Source of the DNA: Kutzneria sp. CA-103260
Lineage (GTDB): Bacteria > Actinomycetota > Actinomycetes > Mycobacteriales > Pseudonocardiaceae
Assembly: GCF_018263855.1 (NCBI RefSeq)
Contig: NZ_CP073318.1
Span: forward strand, 186,001 to 250,000
Reading direction: 5' to 3'
DNA length: 64,000 nucleotides
Part shown: positions 35,642-43,795 of the stretch, piece after piece
Layout of the letters: every line of letters starts with the position of its first letter
Position numbering within the stretch: the stretch's first letter is position 1
Made by a program: the position numbers and the translations under genes
The notes under the pieces: model-generated
The model's database searches: none
What the model was told of the DNA's origin: nothing
What the model saw: only the letters and a program-made list of their open reading frames with translations

Positions 35642-36111
35642 GACTTCTCGCCTTCCGCTGCGCGCAGCTGTTCGGCGGGCCGGTAGGCCACCACCATCCT
35701 GGACACGGTGAACACGAGCTCGCCGCGCACGACGCACTCGCCCTCGAAGATCACGGTCTCGCCGACCACCCGGGACACCCGGACCCGGTGCTCCAGCACG
35801 TCGCCGGGCAGGACGGGCCGGTGGAACTCGATGTCGGCCAGCGAGCCGAACAGCATCACCTGGCCGGCCAGCACGTCCGGGTTGGGCTTCTGCACGCCGT
35901 GCACGACACCGGCGGCCTGGGCCCAGGACTCGACCAGCAGCACCTCCGGGTACGGGCCGTCGACGCCGTCGCGGTACCAGGGTTCGTTGCGGCTGACCGA
36001 CTTCACCGCCGTCACCCACTCGCCGGGGGACACGTCGAGCACGGTGTCGACCAGCAACATGGGATAGCGGTGGGGGAGGATCTCCCGCACGTCGGTGGTC
36101 ACAGCGGTCAC
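35638..36111 (-). CDS. FabZ-like hot-dog dehydratase of the type II PKS
   Basis: A 157-residue hot-dog protein starting at GTG 36111. LPHRYPMLLVDTVLDV carries the FabZ/FabA catalytic His, and PYPEVLLVESWAQAAGVV replaces the FabZ FPGxPVMPGVLxxEAMAQ helix with an Glu-containing equivalent. RVVGETVIFEGECVVRGELVFTVSRM closes the fold. It probably dehydrates 3-hydroxyacyl-ACP. It is one of two adjacent hot-dog proteins, which in highly reducing type II PKS act as a heterodimer. Both ends overlap the neighbouring genes by 4 bp. Confidence 0.87.
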   Translation of the reverse strand: MTAVTTDVREILPHRYPMLLVDTVLDVSPGEWVTAVKSVSRNEPWYRDGVDGPYPEVLLVESWAQAAGVVHGVQKPNPDVLAGQVMLFGSLADIEFHRPVLPGDVLEHRVRVSRVVGETVIFEGECVVRGELVFTVSRMVVAYRPAEQLRAAEGEKS

Positions 36112-36479
36112 TTGTCACCCCCACTGCGGTAGCGGAGCTTGACCACCGCCGCGTCGCGCCCGGCCACGGTGGCCCGGGCCGCGCAACGCCACTGGTCGCG
36201 GTCCTTCTTCCAGTTCACGGTCACGGTCAGCCGGTCGCCGGGGAACACCGGCGCCACGAAGCGAACCGACTCCATGGCCGCCATGGTCAGCTCGCCGGCC
36301 TCGGCCGGGGCCGTCTCCAGCGCGCCGCGGTGCACCAGCTCCACCACGCACATGCCGGGGAAGATGGGAAATCCCGGGTAGTGGCCGGCGAACACCGGCT
36401 CGTCCGGGCTGACCGTGAACGTCACCTCGTTGTCGGACACCGGCTTCACCTTGCCGACGACCGGGCTCACCGCGCTCAC
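36108..36479 (-). CDS. Second hot-dog dehydratase subunit
   Basis: A 123-residue hot-dog protein starting at GTG 36479. It contains VFAGHYPGFPIFPGMCVVELVHR, the classical FabA/FabZ-like active-site helix with His and the following Pro/Gly loop, but has no second acidic residue in the usual place. It is shorter than its partner encoded immediately downstream (4-bp overlap). The pair likely forms the heteromeric DH used for successive polyene double bonds. Its start codon overlaps the stop codon of the 78-bp-repeat open frame, so its translation depends on ribosomes coming through the repeats. Confidence 0.85.
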   Translation of the reverse strand: MSAVSPVVGKVKPVSDNEVTFTVSPDEPVFAGHYPGFPIFPGMCVVELVHRGALETAPAEAGELTMAAMESVRFVAPVFPGDRLTVTVNWKKDRDQWRCAARATVAGRDAAVVKLRYRSGGDK

Positions 36480-36790
36480 TGCGGCACCTCGCTAGCGCTC
36501 GGTGTCCGCGTTCGCGGACGCTCTGCGTTGAATGATTCGCTCGCAAGCTCGCTCACGCGCGGCACCTCGCCAGCGCTCGGTGTCCGCGTTCGCGGACGCT
36601 CTGCGTTGAATGATTCGCTCGCAAGCTCGCTCACGCGCGGCACCTCGCCAGCGCTCGGTGTCCGCGTTCGCGGACGCTCTGCGTTGAATGATTCGCTCGC
36701 AAGCTCGCTCACGCGCGGCACCTCGCCAGCGCTCGGTGTCCGCGTTCGCGGACGGTCTGCGTTGAATGATTCGCTCGCAAGCTCGCTCAT
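36476..36790 (-). CDS. Open frame made of four 26-residue repeats, coupled to both neighbours
   Basis: ATG at 36790 lies 5 bp after the CLF stop, and the TGA at 36476-36478 overlaps the GTG of the dehydratase. The 104-residue frame is four copies of a 26-residue unit beginning SELASESFNAERP and continuing RTRTPSAGEVP; copies differ by only one or two residues. The unit is charged and Ser/Pro-rich with no predicted fold, hydrophobic core or known domain. I do not claim a protein function: the frame may exist only to keep translation running through an inserted repeat. No separate ribosome site beyond GGGG before the ATG is seen. Confidence 0.5.
   Translation of the reverse strand: MSELASESFNADRPRTRTPSAGEVPRVSELASESFNAERPRTRTPSAGEVPRVSELASESFNAERPRTRTPSAGEVPRVSELASESFNAERPRTRTPSASEVPQ
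36480..36790 (-). repeat. Four tandem copies of a 78-bp element
   Basis: Units start at 36790, 36712, 36634 and 36556 reading the minus strand. Three are 78 bp and the last is 77 bp, and they are nearly identical. Each begins RTGAGCGAGC, contains the palindrome GTCCGCG-AA-CGCGGAC, and ends GAGGTGCCGC. A fifth, more diverged copy lies 3.7 kb away at 40497-40573 at another gene junction. The 78-bp length keeps the frame open from unit to unit, and the 77-bp last copy shifts it so that a TGA overlaps the next GTG. Confidence 0.95.
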
Positions 36791-36795
36791 GCCCC

Positions 36796-37884
36796 TCAGC
36801 CCGCCAGCCGGAGCAGGGCGCAGGCCACGGTGCCGTGCGGGTCGATCGCGGAGACCAGGGCCAGCTGCCCGGCGGCCTCGGCGTTGCGCTCGCCGACACT
36901 GAGCACGGTGGCGATCTGCAGGGCCGAGGACGCGGCGCCGGTGTCGCCGAACTCGGCGGCCGGCACCCGGTCCACAGTGGAGTCACCGAAGATCCTGCGT
37001 AGGGTGGCCCGCTCGTCCTCGCCCTTGGCGCCGGCGGCCGAACCGACCGCGGCCCACACGTCCTCGGGCTGCACGTCGGCGCTGCTCAGGGCGCTGCGCA
37101 CGGACGCCTCCAGCGCCGCGCGCGGGTCGCCCTCCAGGTAGCAGCGGGACTGGATGGCCAGCACCTCGGCCAGCGGCTCACGGCCGGCCTCGACGTCGGC
37201 CAGCGGCTCGACCAACAGCACCGCGCAGCCCTCGCCGAGCACGGTGTTGCCGCCGCTGTGGCGGTGCAGCCAGGCGCGGGCGGGGGAGTACTCCTCGGCC
37301 GCACCAACCAAAACCTTGCGGGCCCGGTTGTGGTTGAGCAGCCGGCGAGCGTAGTCCATGGCCAGCAGCCCGGCGGTGCCGCCGCCGGCCAGCGTGGTGT
37401 TGGGGCCCTGCAACTGGTGCCAGATGGCGCACTGGCCGGCGGCGCAGTTCATCACCGAGTTCGGCATCCGGGCCGGGTCCACGTGGAAGGGCAGCTCGCC
37501 GGTGAACGAGTCGCGGGTGAAGTCCATGACCGACTGCACGCTGCCCATGGTGGTACCCAGCACCAGTGCCGAGTCGGCCCCGGTGGCGACCACCCGGTTG
37601 CCCTCGGCGTCGTGCAGCACCTGGCCGATGGTGCTGACGGCCAGCCCGGTCACCCGGTCCATCGACCGGGTTCCCTTGCGCCCCAGCACCTCCTTGTTGG
37701 TGAAGTTGGGCACCAGGTAGGCCTGCTCGTCCGGGCCGGCCCACTGCTGCTTGTCCAGCTCGGCGGCCGCGGTCCGGCCGGCGTTCACGCCGTCCACATA
37801 GGACTGCCGGCCGATGCCGAACGGGGACACCGCGGACCACGCGGTGATCACGGGCCGCACGGCGGCGAAGGCGGGCGCGCTCAT
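36796..37884 (-). CDS. Chain-length factor (KS-beta) of a type II PKS
   Basis: A 362-residue ketosynthase-like protein in which the catalytic residues are gone. The Cys region reads LQGPNTTLAGGGTAGLLAMDYA instead of TACSS, and the two His regions are SAAGAKG and FGDTGAAS, so it cannot condense. It pairs with the KS-alpha encoded just upstream (ATGA overlap) to form the heterodimer whose cavity sets chain length. It is shorter than aromatic-PKS CLFs (about 410 residues), which fits the divergent CLFs of highly reducing systems. Confidence 0.9.
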   Translation of the reverse strand: MSAPAFAAVRPVITAWSAVSPFGIGRQSYVDGVNAGRTAAAELDKQQWAGPDEQAYLVPNFTNKEVLGRKGTRSMDRVTGLAVSTIGQVLHDAEGNRVVATGADSALVLGTTMGSVQSVMDFTRDSFTGELPFHVDPARMPNSVMNCAAGQCAIWHQLQGPNTTLAGGGTAGLLAMDYARRLLNHNRARKVLVGAAEEYSPARAWLHRHSGGNTVLGEGCAVLLVEPLADVEAGREPLAEVLAIQSRCYLEGDPRAALEASVRSALSSADVQPEDVWAAVGSAAGAKGEDERATLRRIFGDSTVDRVPAAEFGDTGAASSALQIATVLSVGERNAEAAGQLALVSAIDPHGTVACALLRLAG

Positions 37885-39101
37885 CGGGTCTCTCCCTCAA
37901 CGAACTTGCCGAGGATCACACTGGCGTTGTTGCCGCCGAAGGCCAGCCCGTTGTTCTGCACGACGTTCAGGTCGGCCGGCACGGACTCGTTGGGCACGCA
38001 GTCGATCGGGCACTCGGGGTCGGTGGAGCGGTGGTTGATGGTGGGCGGCACGAAGCCGTGGGTGATGGCCAGCGCGCAGGCGATGGTGCCCAGCGCGCTC
38101 GCCGCGCCCATGGTGTGGCCCAGCATGGACTTCACCGAGATGGTGCGGGGCGGCTGGTCGCCATAGACCTCACGGATGGCCGCGGTCTCGGTGATGTCGT
38201 TGGCCTTGGTGCCGGTGCCGTGCGCGGAGATCAGGTCGACCTCGTGCGGCTTGATACCGGCGTCGTCCAGGGCGAGCTTCATGCAGCGCCCGATGCTGGA
38301 CTGGTTGGGCGCGACCTGGTGGTAGGCGTCGCAGTTGAGGCCGTAGCCCAGGATCTCGGCGTAGATGCGGGCCCCGCGGGCCTGCGCCGACTCCAGGCTC
38401 TCCAGCACCAGCACGCCCGCGCCCTCGCCGGTCAGGATGCCCAGGCGGTCGGCGTCGAAGGGCTGGCAGAACTCCGGGGCGATGGTGCCCAGCCGGTAGA
38501 AGCCGGCGAAGGTCTTGCGGCACATGGCGTCCGCGCCGCCGCAGAGGGCGAACTCGACCTCGCCCGAGCGGACCGCGTCGAAGCCGTCGCCGATCGAGTA
38601 GTTGCCGGCCGAGCAGGCGGTGGCGATGGTGTAGGCGCTGACGTTGGCCAGCTTCAGCTCCCGGGCGATGGCCATCGACAGCAGGTGCGCCGGCACTCGC
38701 CGGCTGGCCGCCGCGTCCATCTTCTCCGGGCCCTCGTTGACCTCGGTCTCCACCAGCCAGTCCAGGTCGAACGCCTCGCCGTCGGTGGTGCCGACGGTGA
38801 CCAGGCCCCGCTTGTGGGCCAGCTCCGCCTCGTCCAGCCCGGCGTCGGCGACGGCCATCCGGGCCGCCGCGATGGAGAACTGGCTGGCGCGGCCGACCAT
38901 CGACGGCTCGAACACGCGCAGCCACGGGGACGGGTCGAATCCCACGACCTCGCAGCCATTGGCGTGCTCGAAGCCCGTGGTGTCGAACAGCGAGATCGGC
39001 CGTGCGCCACTGCGGCCCGCGCGCAGGCCGGCCGCGAACTCCTCGGCCCCCACGCCGATGCTGGAGACCACTCCAAACCCGGTCAGTACAACCCTGTTCA
39101 T
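37881..39101 (-). CDS. Ketosynthase alpha subunit (KS-alpha) of a type II PKS
   Basis: A 406-residue beta-ketoacyl synthase from ATG 39101 (MNRVVLTGFGVVSSIGVG). The active-site triad is intact: Cys in TIATACSAGNYSIG (about 164), His in SAHGTGTKANDITE (about 292) and His in SMLGHTMGAASALG (about 330), with the Lys region between. It is FabF-like rather than like aromatic-PKS KS-alpha. With CLF, ACP, KR and two dehydratases it forms a minimal highly reducing type II PKS that builds a conjugated polyenoyl chain on ACP. The extender would be malonyl-ACP, loaded by the cell's own FabD. Confidence 0.94.
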   Translation of the reverse strand: MNRVVLTGFGVVSSIGVGAEEFAAGLRAGRSGARPISLFDTTGFEHANGCEVVGFDPSPWLRVFEPSMVGRASQFSIAAARMAVADAGLDEAELAHKRGLVTVGTTDGEAFDLDWLVETEVNEGPEKMDAAASRRVPAHLLSMAIARELKLANVSAYTIATACSAGNYSIGDGFDAVRSGEVEFALCGGADAMCRKTFAGFYRLGTIAPEFCQPFDADRLGILTGEGAGVLVLESLESAQARGARIYAEILGYGLNCDAYHQVAPNQSSIGRCMKLALDDAGIKPHEVDLISAHGTGTKANDITETAAIREVYGDQPPRTISVKSMLGHTMGAASALGTIACALAITHGFVPPTINHRSTDPECPIDCVPNESVPADLNVVQNNGLAFGGNNASVILGKFVEGETR

Positions 39102-39135
39102 GGGATTCGCCCGTCTTCTCGCGATGGTTGTCGGA

Positions 39136-39387
39136 CTACCAGCCCGCGGCCTCGGCGGTGACCTCGTACACACCGTTGAGGTTGGCCATGCGCGGCAGCT
39201 CGGACTGCTCGATGACGATGCCGAACGCCTTCTCCAACGAGGCCAGGATCTCGATCGCCCGCAGCGAGTCGGCCTCGTGGTCCTCGATGAACAGGCTGGT
39301 GTCGGTGATCTCGTCCTCCTCGATCTCCAGGATCTCGCAGACGATCTCCTTGATCTTGGCGGTGCGCTCGTCGGTCATGGCGGTCAT
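39136..39387 (-). CDS. Acyl carrier protein
   Basis: An 83-residue acidic four-helix carrier. The phosphopantetheine serine is Ser41 in HEADSLRAIEILASLEKAFGIVI. GAGGAG is 6 nt upstream of ATG 39387. It is the only stand-alone ACP in the cluster, so it should carry the growing polyene and deliver it to the first C domain of the NRPS. It lies 34 bp upstream of the KS-alpha gene. Confidence 0.95.
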   Translation of the reverse strand: MTAMTDERTAKIKEIVCEILEIEEDEITDTSLFIEDHEADSLRAIEILASLEKAFGIVIEQSELPRMANLNGVYEVTAEAAGW

Positions 39388-39435
39388 GTCGTGCTCCTCG
39401 AACTCGTTGCTGCGGAAGGAAAAAGGGAAAAGCGA

Positions 39436-39645
39436 TCAGCCGCGCTGGTCGACAAGCGACAGGGGACGCATGTCGGTCCAGTTCTCGGTGACGAAGTGCA
39501 GGGCCGCCTCGCGCGAGCTCGGGCCGTGCACCTGCCGCCAGCCGTCCGGCACGGCCGCGAACTCGGGCCACAGGCTGTGCCGGCCCTCCTCGTCAACCAC
39601 CACCAGGAACGTCCCGGTCTCGTCGTCGAAGGGGTTGGTGCTCAT
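39436..39645 (-). CDS. MbtH-like protein
   Basis: A 69-residue MbtH-family partner of NRPS adenylation domains. It has [49 protein letters not shown] and WTDMRPLSL, with the conserved Trp, Pro and WTDxRP residues. These proteins bind A domains and raise their activity or solubility. It probably serves the four A domains of this cluster. It is placed between the SDR and ACP genes. Confidence 0.96.
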   Translation of the reverse strand: MSTNPFDDETGTFLVVVDEEGRHSLWPEFAAVPDGWRQVHGPSSREAALHFVTENWTDMRPLSLVDQRG

Positions 39646-39665
39646 AGGTTTGCGCTCCCCATGTC

Positions 39666-40496
39666 TCAGCGGACGGTGAAGCCGCCGTCGACGGCGACCA
39701 CCGATCCGGTCACGTCCCGGGACTCGTCACTGGCCAGCCACAGCACGGCCCGCGCGACGTCGTGCGCCCGGACCAGCCGGTTGGTCGGCTGGCTGGCCAC
39801 GAAGGCCCGCTCGCTGTCCCCGGCCGGAAGGTCCAGGCAGCGCGCGATTTCCGCCATCATGACGCTTTCCAACTCGGGATCGTCGTAGACCGAGCCCGGG
39901 CACACGGCGTTGATCCGGATGCCCTTGGGCGCGTAGTCCAGCGACGCGGCCCGGGTCAGCCCGATCAGGCCGTGCTTGGCCGACACGTAGCCGGCGAAGT
40001 GTCGGTAGCCGACCAGGCCGGCGGTGGAGGCGATGTTGACGACGCTGCCCGCGCCGCGGCGCAGCATCGACGGCAGCACCTCCCGCATCATGCGGAACTG
40101 TCCCGTCAGGTCGACGTCGAGCATGACCTGCCACTCGTCGTCGTCGATCTCGTGCACCGGCTTGCCCGAAGGAGAGACCAGGCCGGCGTTGTTGACCAGC
40201 ACGTCGATCCTGCCATGCTGATCCAAGGTTTCCGCCAGAACTTCCTTGACACGGCTGGAGTTGCGGATGTCCACCGACACCGCCGTGACACTGCCGCCGA
40301 ACTTGCCGCACAGCCGCGCGGTGGTGTCCAACTGGCTCTGGGTGCCCAGCGGGTAGGGCACGCCGTCGATGTCGCCGGCGACGTCCAGCAGCACGAGATC
40401 GGCGCCCTCGGCGGCGAACTCGGTCGCCGTGGCGCGGCCGATGCCGCGCGCGGCGCCCGTGATCACCGCCAGCGTGCCGCCCAGCCGCCCACTCAC
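39666..40496 (-). CDS. Short-chain dehydrogenase with a mycofactocin-type insert
   Basis: A 276-residue SDR starting at GTG 40496. It has cofactor motif [14 protein letters not shown], catalytic Ser in NIASTAG and YVSAK, and a [12 protein letters not shown] end. After the second strand it carries an extra stretch, [23 protein letters not shown], resembling the YPLxTxxDL insert of nicotinoprotein SDRs that use mycofactocin. If right, it holds NAD tightly and is recycled by that redox peptide; no mycofactocin genes are in view. It may oxidise an alcohol on the peptide or acyl part, for example hydroxy-Asp or Thr. Its start overlaps the stop of a repeat-derived mini-frame. Confidence 0.82.
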   Translation of the reverse strand: MSGRLGGTLAVITGAARGIGRATATEFAAEGADLVLLDVAGDIDGVPYPLGTQSQLDTTARLCGKFGGSVTAVSVDIRNSSRVKEVLAETLDQHGRIDVLVNNAGLVSPSGKPVHEIDDDEWQVMLDVDLTGQFRMMREVLPSMLRRGAGSVVNIASTAGLVGYRHFAGYVSAKHGLIGLTRAASLDYAPKGIRINAVCPGSVYDDPELESVMMAEIARCLDLPAGDSERAFVASQPTNRLVRAHDVARAVLWLASDESRDVTGSVVAVDGGFTVR

Positions 40497-40573
40497 TGCG
40501 GCACCTCGCTGGCGCTCGGTGTCCGCGTTCGCGGACGCTCTGCGCTGAATGGTTCGCTCGCAGGCTCGCTCAC
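40493..40573 (-). CDS. 26-codon mini-frame formed by a single repeat copy
   Basis: GTG at 40571-40573 overlaps the stop of the Thr A-PCP gene (GTGA), and the TGA at 40493-40495 overlaps the GTG of the SDR gene. The frame consists only of one copy of the 78-bp element, giving a peptide starting SEPASEPFSAERP. Its sole visible effect is to bridge two coupled genes. I do not infer a protein function. Confidence 0.45.
   Translation of the reverse strand: MSEPASEPFSAERPRTRTPSASEVPQ
40497..40573 (-). repeat. Single 77-bp copy of the junction repeat
   Basis: It matches the units of the 36480-36790 array at most positions, including the GTGAGCGAG start, the GTCCGCG-AA-CGCGGAC palindrome and the GAGGTGCCGCA end. 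It has several substitutions (CTTG to CCTG, ATCATTCAAC to ACCATTCAGC), so it is an older or separate insertion. Like the array, it begins at a gene stop and ends exactly at the next GTG. Confidence 0.92.
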
Positions 40574-43083
40574 GCCGTCTTCCTCTCGGCCAGAACCCCG
40601 GCCAGCAGCCGGATAGTCGGGTTGTGGTAGATGGTGGCCACCGACACGTCGCCGAGCCGGCGCTGCCGGATCTCGGCGGCGATGCGGGCCGCCATCAGGG
40701 AATTGCCGCCGATCATGAACAGGTTGTCGTCCAGCCCGACCCGGGCGCCCAGCAGCTGCTCCCAGATCCGGCCGACGTCGCCGGTGTCGTCGGTGTCCGC
40801 GGCGGTGGTCGCCGTGGTCGCCGACATCGGCTCGGGCAACCGGTCCACGTCCAGCTTTCCGTTGCTGGTCAAGGGAAGCTCCTCGACCTTGGTGAAAGTG
40901 GACGGAACCATGTACGCGGGCAGCAGACCGGCCAGCCGCTCGCGCACCGCGGCCGGGTTCGCGTCCGGGCCCACCAGGTAGGCGTCCAGGTGCACGTCGC
41001 CGGCCTGGCCCCGCTTGTTGATCACGACGGCGGCGGCCAGGACCGTCGGGTCGGACAGCAGCTCGGCCTTGATCTCGCCGAGCTCGATCCGGTGGCCGCG
41101 CACCTTGACCTGGCTGTCCAGCCGGCCGTGGTGCTCCAGCTCCCCCGTCACCAACAGCCTGCCACGATCACCACTGCGGTAACGCCTAGATCCGTTGTCC
41201 TGGAGCGGGAAACGCTGGTCGGTGAGCTCCGGCTTGCCCAGGTACCCGCGGGTCACCCCGGCCCCGCTGACCACGATCTCGCCGGCCACGCCCGGCGGCA
41301 CCCGCCGGCCCTTGAGGTCCAGCACGCGCAGCGTCCAGCCGGGAATGGCCACGCCGACCGACTTGCTGCCGGCCAGGGCCGCCTCCCGGGTCACCGTGAA
41401 CCACGTGCAGTGCACGGTGGTCTCGGTGATGCCGTACATGTTCACGGCCTGGCAGCGGCTCTCCGGGTTGCGGTCCAGCCAGCGCAGCAGCATCCGGGAG
41501 TCCAGTTGCTCGCCGCCGAACACCAGCAGCCGCACCGACAGCCGCCGGTCGCTCTCCTGGTCGGCCGACAGCAGCTGGGCGAACGCCGACGGGGTCTGGT
41601 TGAGCACGGTGACCCGCTCGTCCACCAGCAGGTCGTGGAACTGCTTGGGATCCCGGGTCTGCTCGGCCGTCACGACGACCAGGCGGCCGCCGGTGGCCAG
41701 GCAGCCCCAGATCTCCCACACCGAGAAGTCGAAGGCGTACGAGTGGAAGAAGGTCCAGACGTCCGCGCCGCCGAAGGAGAAGTCCTTTGTGGACGACAGG
41801 AGGGCGGCCACGTTCCGGTGGTCGACCACGACGCCCTTGGGCTTGCCGGTGGAGCCGGAGGTGTAGATGACGTAGGCCGCGTCGTCAGGGGACACCGACG
41901 GCAACGTCGCCGCCGGTTCCTCGTCGAAGTCCTCGTCCCGCACGACCGTGACCAGCCCGGCGTCCTCGGCCATGTAGTCCAGGCGCTTGGCCGGGTAGTT
42001 CGGGTCCAGCGGGATGTAGGCCGCGCCGGCCTTCAACACGCCCAGCAGGGCCACGATCAGTCCGACACCGCGCGGCTTGGCCACGCCGACCCGGGAGCCG
42101 ACGACCACACCACGCTTGGCCAGGCCGGCGGCGATCCGGTTGGCCGCCGCGTCCAGTTCGCCGTAGGTCAGCGACTCGCCGCCGCAGGTCACCGCGACCG
42201 CGTTGGGTCGGGCCGCCGCCTGCTCGGCGATCATGCCGTGGATCGTCCGGTCGGTGCCGGCCAGTTCCTCGGGCTCGCCAACGGAAGCCAGGTCGCGGCC
42301 GGCCAGCAGGTCGATCTCGCCGACCCTGGTGTCCGGCGCGGCCAACACGTTGCGCACCGAGCACAGCAGCCAGTCCACCGCCGCCGGGTCGACGAGGTCG
42401 GTCCGGAAGCTGGCGGTGAGGTGGTCGCCGGCCAGACGCAGCACCACCGGCACCACCTGGGAATGCACGTGTTCGGCCAGCACCGGCACGTCGTCGGTCG
42501 GCTCGACCGCGACCGCCGGCACCGTGTCCACGGTCTCGGTGGCGACGATAGAGTCCACAGTGGACTGGTCGTCCACCGGCACCAGGACCGAACCCACCTG
42601 CGGCGCCTCGACCCCGGTGTAGCGGTTGAGCACCACCGCGGTCGCGGCCACCAGCCGCGCCGCCGAGCCGGCCGGGGCCGACCGGTCCTGGGTGCGGAAA
42701 GCGACGCCGGTCTCGCTGGTGCCGGCCGGGTCGCCGACCCGGGCCCAGCCCAGCTCGCCGGCGAACTCGCCGGCGGCCGGGGTGAGCAGGATCGGCTCCT
42801 CGCCGACACCCACGAGCCAGGAAGCCAAGGCCCGCAGGCAAGGCCCGGTCGTCGAGGCCGTCACGGCCAGGCGCTGCACGCCGTCGGTGAACTGCAGCAG
42901 CACTGCCCGGACCGCGGCCGAGCCGCCGTCCAGGGGACGGGCCAGCACCCGGCGGACCGACTCGTCCGCGTCGGCGCTGGCGCGCGGCACGTCCTCGACG
43001 AACAGCCGGCCCTCGCGCAGGCGCTCGGCGATCGAAGCCTGGTCGACGCCGGCGGCGTCGACCAGCACGGAACGCAGTTCCAT
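40570..43083 (-). CDS. Free-standing NRPS A-PCP protein, Thr-type, with a degenerate C-like N-terminus
   Basis: An 837-residue protein. Residues about 285-745 form an A domain ([44 protein letters not shown]). Read by eye, its ten-residue code is DFWNVGMVHK, the established threonine code. A PCP follows (MIGGNSLMAARI, about 775-785). The first roughly 275 residues look like a decayed condensation domain: VLNRYTGVEAPQVGSVLVPVDD and ASFRTDLVDPAAVDWLLCSVRNVL match C-domain strands, but no HHxxxDG motif is present. It is analogous to SyrB1 and likely supplies Thr to the A-less module 2 of the big NRPS. Confidence 0.88.
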   Translation of the reverse strand: MELRSVLVDAAGVDQASIAERLREGRLFVEDVPRASADADESVRRVLARPLDGGSAAVRAVLLQFTDGVQRLAVTASTTGPCLRALASWLVGVGEEPILLTPAAGEFAGELGWARVGDPAGTSETGVAFRTQDRSAPAGSAARLVAATAVVLNRYTGVEAPQVGSVLVPVDDQSTVDSIVATETVDTVPAVAVEPTDDVPVLAEHVHSQVVPVVLRLAGDHLTASFRTDLVDPAAVDWLLCSVRNVLAAPDTRVGEIDLLAGRDLASVGEPEELAGTDRTIHGMIAEQAAARPNAVAVTCGGESLTYGELDAAANRIAAGLAKRGVVVGSRVGVAKPRGVGLIVALLGVLKAGAAYIPLDPNYPAKRLDYMAEDAGLVTVVRDEDFDEEPAATLPSVSPDDAAYVIYTSGSTGKPKGVVVDHRNVAALLSSTKDFSFGGADVWTFFHSYAFDFSVWEIWGCLATGGRLVVVTAEQTRDPKQFHDLLVDERVTVLNQTPSAFAQLLSADQESDRRLSVRLLVFGGEQLDSRMLLRWLDRNPESRCQAVNMYGITETTVHCTWFTVTREAALAGSKSVGVAIPGWTLRVLDLKGRRVPPGVAGEIVVSGAGVTRGYLGKPELTDQRFPLQDNGSRRYRSGDRGRLLVTGELEHHGRLDSQVKVRGHRIELGEIKAELLSDPTVLAAAVVINKRGQAGDVHLDAYLVGPDANPAAVRERLAGLLPAYMVPSTFTKVEELPLTSNGKLDVDRLPEPMSATTATTAADTDDTGDVGRIWEQLLGARVGLDDNLFMIGGNSLMAARIAAEIRQRRLGDVSVATIYHNPTIRLLAGVLAERKTA

Positions 43084-43084
43084 C

Positions 43085-43795
43085 TCAGACCCCTCGACCG
43101 ACTGGCACGGAGGAGATGCGGCGCAGCAGGTCGAACAGCGACTCGGGGTCGTCGACCAGGTACATGTGGCCGCCGGGCAGGTCGACCACCTCGCAGTGGT
43201 CGACCGTGGCCACCTCCCACTGCTCGCTCTCCGCGCGGGACACGATGTGGTCGGTCGCGCCGCGGACCACGGTGATCGGCACCGGGATCGGCGTCAGGTC
43301 GCGGGCCAGGTACGCCTCGTGCAGCTCGACGTCCGCACGCAGGGCCGGCAGCACGATGTCGCGTAGGTCCCGGTCGGCCAGCGCCGGGTGGGTGTAGCCG
43401 GCCAGCTGCTCGACGCGGGCGACGAACTCGTCGTCGTTGAGGTCGGCAGCCTCGCGGGCCAGCGGCACGGTCGGGCCGGCCGAGCCGGAGACCACCAGGT
43501 GGCGCACCGGCACGAAGTCGACCAGCCGGCGGGCCACCTCGAAGGCCAGCACCGCGCCGAAGCTGTGGCCGAACAGGGACACCGTGTCGGTCGGGCCGAG
43601 CGAGCGGGCGATCTTGCCGGCCAGTTCGTCGGCGGCCTTGTCGATGTTCCGGTACAGCTCCTCGAGGAACAGCTCCTCGCGGCCCGGCAGCTGCACCGGG
43701 TGCAGCTCGAAGCCGAGGTCGCTGCTCGGCGTCCACGCCCGGTAGAAGGACGCGCCGCCGCCGGCATACGGGAAGCAGAACAGTTTGTCAGTCAC
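43085..43795 (-). CDS. Type II thioesterase
   Basis: A 236-residue alpha/beta hydrolase starting at GTG 43795, overlapping the NRPS stop by 8 bp. It starts [18 protein letters not shown], the hallmark of type II TEs. The nucleophile is in [17 protein letters not shown] and the late His in [10 protein letters not shown]. Such enzymes strip wrong or stalled groups from carrier proteins. In this cluster it could also move Thr between carriers as SyrC does, but SyrC-type transferases use Cys, and here the residue is Ser, so editing is the safer call. The A-PCP gene starts 1 bp after its stop. Confidence 0.93.
   Translation of the reverse strand: MTDKLFCFPYAGGGASFYRAWTPSSDLGFELHPVQLPGREELFLEELYRNIDKAADELAGKIARSLGPTDTVSLFGHSFGAVLAFEVARRLVDFVPVRHLVVSGSAGPTVPLAREAADLNDDEFVARVEQLAGYTHPALADRDLRDIVLPALRADVELHEAYLARDLTPIPVPITVVRGATDHIVSRAESEQWEVATVDHCEVVDLPGGHMYLVDDPESLFDLLRRISSVPVGRGV

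Noticed and set aside
36480..36790. Tandem array considered as a CRISPR
   Set aside because: Units are contiguous and identical throughout; there are no variable spacers and no cas genes.
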